A stretch of 64,000 bases of DNA from Oerskovia flava (lineage in GTDB: Bacteria > Actinomycetota > Actinomycetes > Actinomycetales > Cellulomonadaceae), in assembly GCF_026163685.1 (NCBI RefSeq), contig NZ_JAOXSR010000001.1:496001-560000 (forward strand). The letters are read 5' to 3'. The position numbers and the translations under genes are program-made. This document shows positions 61,026-64,000 of the stretch, piece after piece (within the stretch, counting starts at the first letter, position 1; every line of letters starts with the position of its first letter). The notes under the pieces are model-generated. The model made no database searches. It was not told where the DNA came from and worked only from the letters and a program-made list of their open reading frames with translations.

Positions 61026-62383
61026 GCACACCCACCGCACGCCCCACGCCCGACCCGCTCACCCCGATCCTCAGCCGGACCTGGGGCGCCGAGCGGTCCT
61101 GGTCGCTGGAGACGTACCTCGAGCACGGCGGCTACGACGGCCTGAAGGCCGCGCTCGCCCAGGACCCGGCCGACGTCGTCGCGACCGTCAAGGCCTCGGG
61201 CCTGCGGGGACGCGGGGGAGCGGGGTTCCCCACGGGCATGAAGTGGGGCTTCCTGCCCCCGCCCGACGGCGGCCCGCGCTACCTCGTCGTCAACGCCGAC
61301 GAGTCCGAGCCCGGGACGTGCAAGGACATCCCGCTCATGCTCGCGAGCCCGCAGCTGCTCATCGAGGGCGTGGCGATCACGTCCTACGCGATCGGGTGCG
61401 ACCACGCGTTCATCTACGTCCGCGGCGAGGTGCTGCACGTCTACCGCCGCCTGCTGCGCGCGGTCGAGGAGGCGTACGCGGCCGGGTACCTGGGCAAGGA
61501 CGTCCAGGGCTCCGGGTTCGACCTCGACGTCACCGTGCACGCGGGCGCGGGGGCGTACATCTGCGGCGAGGAGACGGCGCTGCTCGACTCCCTCGAGGGC
61601 CTGCGCGGCCAGCCCCGGCTCAAGCCGCCGTTCCCGGCGGTCGCCGGGCTGTACGCCCGCCCGACCGTCGTCAACAACGTCGAGTCCGTCGCGAGCGTGC
61701 CGGCGATCGTCGCCCAGGGTGCCGACTGGTTCACGTCGATGGGCACGGAGCGGTCCGCGGGCCACGGCCTGTTCTCGCTGTCGGGCCACGTCGTCCGACC
61801 GGGGCAGTACGAGGCGCCGCTCGGGATCACGCTGCGCGAGCTGCTCGACATGGCCGGCGGCGTGCGCGACGGCAACGCGCTGAAGTTCTGGACCCCCGGC
61901 GGGTCCTCGACGCCGCTGTTCACCGCCGAGCACCTCGACACCCCGCTCGACTACGAGTCCGTGGCGGCGGCCGGGTCCATGCTCGGCACGCGCGCGCTGC
62001 AGATCTTCGACGAGACCACGTGCGTGGTACGCGCGATCAGCCGCTGGACGGACTTCTACGCGCACGAGTCGTGCGGCAAGTGCACGCCGTGCCGCGAGGG
62101 CACGTACTGGCTCAAGCAGATCCTGCGGCGCGTCGAGGACGGGACGGGGACCGAGGCCGACCTCGACGTCCTGCTCGACACGTGCGACAACATCCTCGGC
62201 CGCTCGTTCTGCGCGCTGGGTGACGGTGCGACGTCGCCCATCACGAGCGGGCTGCAGTACTTCCGGGACGAGTTCGAGGCGCACATCACGGGGCGCGGGT
62301 GCCCGTTCGACCCCGCGGCCTCGGCGCTCTTCGACCACACCCCGAGGCGTGCCCGGCAGGTCCAGACGGCGGGAGCCCACTGA
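61022..62383 (+). CDS. nuoF: NADH-quinone oxidoreductase subunit F
   Basis: Binds NADH and FMN and carries the N3 4Fe-4S cluster. The 453-residue protein has the nucleotide/FMN-binding [16 protein letters not shown] (about 60-75), [35 protein letters not shown] and cluster ligands Cys351, Cys354, Cys357 ([12 protein letters not shown]) and Cys397 ([11 protein letters not shown]). It overlaps nuoE by 4 bp and shares one base with nuoG. Confidence 0.96.
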   Translation: MSTPTARPTPDPLTPILSRTWGAERSWSLETYLEHGGYDGLKAALAQDPADVVATVKASGLRGRGGAGFPTGMKWGFLPPPDGGPRYLVVNADESEPGTCKDIPLMLASPQLLIEGVAITSYAIGCDHAFIYVRGEVLHVYRRLLRAVEEAYAAGYLGKDVQGSGFDLDVTVHAGAGAYICGEETALLDSLEGLRGQPRLKPPFPAVAGLYARPTVVNNVESVASVPAIVAQGADWFTSMGTERSAGHGLFSLSGHVVRPGQYEAPLGITLRELLDMAGGVRDGNALKFWTPGGSSTPLFTAEHLDTPLDYESVAAAGSMLGTRALQIFDETTCVVRAISRWTDFYAHESCGKCTPCREGTYWLKQILRRVEDGTGTEADLDVLLDTCDNILGRSFCALGDGATSPITSGLQYFRDEFEAHITGRGCPFDPAASALFDHTPRRARQVQTAGAH

Positions 62384-64000
62384 TGACGACGACGACACCG
62401 AAGCCCGGCACGCCCGCCGCTCAGCCGCCGCAGGGCAAGGCCCCCGTGCCGGCCGACCAGGTGACGTTCACGATCGACGGCATCGAGATGGCCGTGCCCA
62501 AGGGCACGCTCGTCATCCGGGCCGCCGAGCAGGTGGGCATCCAGATCCCGCGGTTCTGCGACCACCCGCTGCTCGCCCCCGCCGGTGCCTGCCGCCAGTG
62601 CCTCGTGGAGGTCGCCGCCCCCGACCGTGAGGGCAACGTGCGGCCGATGCCCAAGCCGCAGGCGTCCTGCACGCTCGAGGCGACGGCCGGAATGGTCGTG
62701 CAGACCCAGCGCACCTCGGCCGTCGCCGAGAAGGCGCAGCACGGGGTGATGGAGCTGCTGCTCATCAACCACCCGCTCGACTGCCCGGTGTGCGACAAGG
62801 GCGGCGAGTGCCCCCTGCAGAACCAGGCGATGAGCAACGGCCGCGCCACGAGCCGGTTCGTCGACGTCAAGCGCACGTTCCCCAAGCCGATCGCGATCTC
62901 GACCGAGATCCTGCTCGACCGTGAGCGCTGTGTCCTGTGCCAGCGCTGCACCCGCTTCTCCGCCGAGATCGCCGGCGACGCGTTTATCGACCTGCAGAAG
63001 CGCGGGGCGCAGCAGCAGATCGGCCGGTTCGACGAGAACGTGCTCGGGTTCGCCGAGCCTGCGGGTCCGTCCGACGGGCGCACGGACGAGGGCGCGCTGC
63101 TGCGCGGCCCTGCCGACGAGTACGCGAGCCAGTCGCGCGGGCGCGACGGCGAGCGGCCGGTCGGGCTCGCGCTCGAGGACGAGTCGGGGCTGCCCTTCGC
63201 GTCGTACTTCTCGGGCAACACCGTGCAGATCTGCCCCGTGGGCGCGCTCACCGGCGCCGCCTACCGCTTCCGGTCCCGGCCGTTTGACCTGGTCTCCACC
63301 CCGTCGGTCGCGGAGCACGACGCGTGCGGCTCGGCGATCCGGATCGACCACCGTCGCGGCACCGTGCTGCGGCGGCTCGCGGGCGACGACCCCGTGGTCA
63401 ACGAGGAGTGGATCACCGACAAGGACCGCTTCGCGTTCGCGTGGCAGAGCGCTCCGGACCGCCTGACGCACCCCCTCGTGCGCGACCGTCACGTGGACGC
63501 CGCCGGACGCACGACCCGCGGTGAGCTGCGGCCGGCCTCCTGGGCCGAGGCCCTCGAGGTCGCGGCGGACTCGCTGCGCGCAGCGGTCGACGCCGGCGGC
63601 GTCGGTGTGCTGCCGGGCGGTCGGCTCACGCTCGAGGACGCCTACGCGTACGCGAAGTTCGCGCGCGTCGTCCTGGGGACCCACGACGTCGACCACCGCG
63701 CTCGTGCGCACTCCGCGGAGGAGGCCCAGTTCCTCGCCCACGCGGTGGCGGGCACGGGCATCGGCGTGACGTTCGGCGAGCTGGAGAAGGCGCCCGCGGT
63801 CCTCCTCGTCGGCCTCGAGGCCGAGGAGGAGGCGGGCGTGACCTTCCTGCGCCTGCGCAAGGGCGCCACGCGCCACGGTCTCAAGGTGTACTCGATCGCG
63901 CCGTTCGCCAGCCGCGGCCTCGAGCGCTGCCACGGGACGCTGCTGCCCGCGGCCCCCGGGACCGAGGCGGAGTGGCTCGACGGCATCGCCGGCGGGTCGG
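62383..64000 (+). CDS. nuoG: NADH-quinone oxidoreductase subunit G (3' end outside window)
   Basis: Largest peripheral subunit, carrying several Fe-S clusters. The frame opens at ATG 62383 (TGATG overlap with nuoF) and runs uninterrupted to the window end, giving about 539 residues. Visible are a Thr/Pro-rich leader, the 2Fe-2S set ([20 protein letters not shown] and a later Cys in QASCTLE), [14 protein letters not shown], the 4Fe-4S set [14 protein letters not shown], the CPVGALTG motif and the start of the molybdopterin-oxidoreductase-like domain. An acidic insert is present around the [12 protein letters not shown] region. Confidence 0.95.
   Translation, partial: MTTTTPKPGTPAAQPPQGKAPVPADQVTFTIDGIEMAVPKGTLVIRAAEQVGIQIPRFCDHPLLAPAGACRQCLVEVAAPDREGNVRPMPKPQASCTLEATAGMVVQTQRTSAVAEKAQHGVMELLLINHPLDCPVCDKGGECPLQNQAMSNGRATSRFVDVKRTFPKPIAISTEILLDRERCVLCQRCTRFSAEIAGDAFIDLQKRGAQQQIGRFDENVLGFAEPAGPSDGRTDEGALLRGPADEYASQSRGRDGERPVGLALEDESGLPFASYFSGNTVQICPVGALTGAAYRFRSRPFDLVSTPSVAEHDACGSAIRIDHRRGTVLRRLAGDDPVVNEEWITDKDRFAFAWQSAPDRLTHPLVRDRHVDAAGRTTRGELRPASWAEALEVAADSLRAAVDAGGVGVLPGGRLTLEDAYAYAKFARVVLGTHDVDHRARAHSAEEAQFLAHAVAGTGIGVTFGELEKAPAVLLVGLEAEEEAGVTFLRLRKGATRHGLKVYSIAPFASRGLERCHGTLLPAAPGTEAEWLDGIAGGS

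Noticed and set aside
1-64000. tRNA, rRNA, insertion sequence or prophage
   Set aside because: No cloverleaf with a conserved T-arm, rRNA segment, transposase, integrase or phage structural gene was recognised on either strand by reading.

Overview
The window is GC-rich, gene-dense DNA with many GTG starts and 4-bp ATGA/GTGA gene overlaps. It carries menaquinone genes, an actinobacterial rex, a bS22-type mini ribosomal protein and LPXTG/LAXTG-anchored proteins. All of this fits a high-GC actinobacterium of the Cellulomonas/Cellulosimicrobium/Promicromonospora kind. That placement is inferred from gene content, not from a marker-gene comparison.

Layout. (1) 1-21000: an L-arabinose/arabinan utilisation locus. 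It holds the 3' part of araA, a YtfQ-YtfR-YtfT-YjfF-type pentose ABC importer, and four very large secreted enzymes (a GH51 arabinofuranosidase and three GH43-type proteins, one with two catalytic domains). LacI-type operators of 14 bp precede the importer, the GH51 gene and the double-GH43 gene. All four enzymes end in the same roughly 95-residue Cys-bracketed module. Two gaps hold related 20-bp tandem-repeat/hairpin elements. (2) 21-30 kb: an LPVTG wall protein, KtrA/KtrB potassium uptake, an AcuC-like deacetylase, bS22, a HAD phosphatase, a glutaredoxin-like protein, Rex, and a divergent YceI/MarR pair. (3) 29.5-34.6 kb: a phosphatase and a System II cytochrome c maturation operon (resA-ccdA-resB-ccsB). 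(4) 34.6-51.2 kb: menaquinone genes menA, menE, menB, menC, menD, menF and menG. They are interrupted by two TetR-controlled transporter units, an HtrA protease and small membrane proteins. (5) 51.3-55.4 kb: a secreted SH3 protein, then a compact operon of three small exported proteins, a SipW-type signal peptidase and a LATTG wall-anchored protein. (6) 55.6-64 kb: a menJ-like reductase followed by nuoABCDEFG, with nuoG running off the end.

How it fits together. The first third turns plant arabinan or arabinoxylan into arabinose, imports it and isomerises it. The rest is largely respiration: quinone synthesis and saturation, cytochrome c maturation and complex I. A close match to the Rex operator lies upstream of menJ-nuo, and rex itself is in the window, so a redox-control link between the two is likely.

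Most noteworthy items: the shared C-terminal module of the arabinan enzymes, the two hairpin elements with compensatory arm changes, and the SipW/LATTG operon.
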